From contig JALEVZ010000076.1 of assembly GCA_022788105.1 (NCBI GenBank), positions 1 through 32,008 on the forward strand: 32,008 nt of DNA. The letters run 5' to 3'. This document shows positions 31,814 to 32,008 of this stretch, in pieces. The notes under the pieces were generated by a model that did not search any database, was not told where the DNA came from, and worked only from the letters and a program-made list of their open reading frames with translations. Both the position numbers and the translations under genes were made by a program. Origin of the DNA: Prevotella sp. GTDB taxonomy: Bacteria > Bacteroidota > Bacteroidia > Bacteroidales > Bacteroidaceae. Each line of letters begins with the position of its first letter. The stretch's first letter is position 1.

Positions 31814-32008
31814 ATGGGAATATTTGGAATTTTCAACAGAAACAAAAAAGAGATACTCAACGATGGACTCGAGAAGACCAAGCACAGTGTCTTTGACAAG
31901 TTGACCCGTGCGATAGCCGGCAAGTCGACGGTAGATGATGATGTGCTCGACAATCTTGAGGAAGTGCTCATCACATCAGATGTCGGTGTAGACACCACAC
32001 TGAAGATT
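31814..32008 (+). CDS. ftsY: Signal recognition particle receptor FtsY, 5' end
   Basis: The frame is open from ATG 31814 to the window edge (65 codons). It starts MGIFGIFNRNKKEILNDGLE and continues KTKHSVFDKLTRAIAGKSTV, then DDDVLDNLEEVLITSDVGVD, the N-domain helices of FtsY; the GTPase part lies beyond the window. The short N-terminus without a long acidic A-domain is usual in Bacteroidota. FtsY docks the ribosome-SRP complex at the inner membrane. Confidence 0.9.
   Translation, partial: MGIFGIFNRNKKEILNDGLEKTKHSVFDKLTRAIAGKSTVDDDVLDNLEEVLITSDVGVDTTLKI

Overview
The window looks like chromosomal DNA from a member of the Bacteroidota, most likely the Prevotellaceae (Prevotella in the broad sense). 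The evidence is Bacteroidota-type promoters (TTTG or TTTTG, 19-20 nt spacer, TAnnTTTG) in front of many genes, a BspA-like leucine-rich-repeat gene, lineage families DUF2807, DUF4230, DUF4738, DUF5686, DUF6048, DUF6452 and DUF4199, and little use of Shine-Dalgarno sequences. I cannot name the species. No rRNA, tRNA, CRISPR, IS or prophage was recognised.

Left part (1-6.5 kb): an aromatic amino acid operon on the minus strand (pheA, then an aminotransferase cut by the window edge) preceded by what reads as a complete ribosome-mediated attenuator: promoter, a 24-codon leader peptide very rich in Phe and Tyr, an 11-nt antiterminator arm and a strong intrinsic terminator. Then a TPR protein, a DUF2807 lipoprotein and a BspA-like gene destroyed by three frameshifts and a nonsense codon.

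Middle part (6.5-19.2 kb): a four-gene minus-strand operon (PgpA-like phosphatase, GtrA-like protein, CDP-alcohol phosphatidyltransferase, AUR1/PAP2-like protein) resembling the inositol-phospholipid/inositol-sphingolipid cluster of Bacteroides, but with no adjacent myo-inositol-phosphate synthase. Then a DUF5686 outer-membrane protein, a hotdog thioesterase, an orphan LuxR-type response regulator, two overlapping DUF4230 genes, a DUF4738 lipoprotein, a MATE transporter, a small unknown gene, and a TPR-ribH pair.

Right part (19.4-32 kb): recF-DUF721 on the plus strand; a minus-strand block Dcp-like M3 peptidase, dCMP deaminase-like, S41 protease, 5-FTHF cyclo-ligase; another minus-strand block DUF4199, GT2, DUF6452, DUF6048, ApbE, Crp/Fnr regulator; a small unknown gene; and the 5' end of ftsY.

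Two things are not explained by the genes. First, many intergenic spaces hold tandem arrays whose unit is 22 bp (one array 23 bp), each array with its own unrelated sequence; several begin inside the last codons of a gene, so the stop codon lies in the first repeat unit. Second, three copies of a roughly 205-bp dispersed element occur (about 6067-6275 inverted, 17621-17826, 31401-31606); each has a conserved TTAAC-N4-GTTAA box and a block of 22-bp repeats. These two and the attenuator are the most interesting content.
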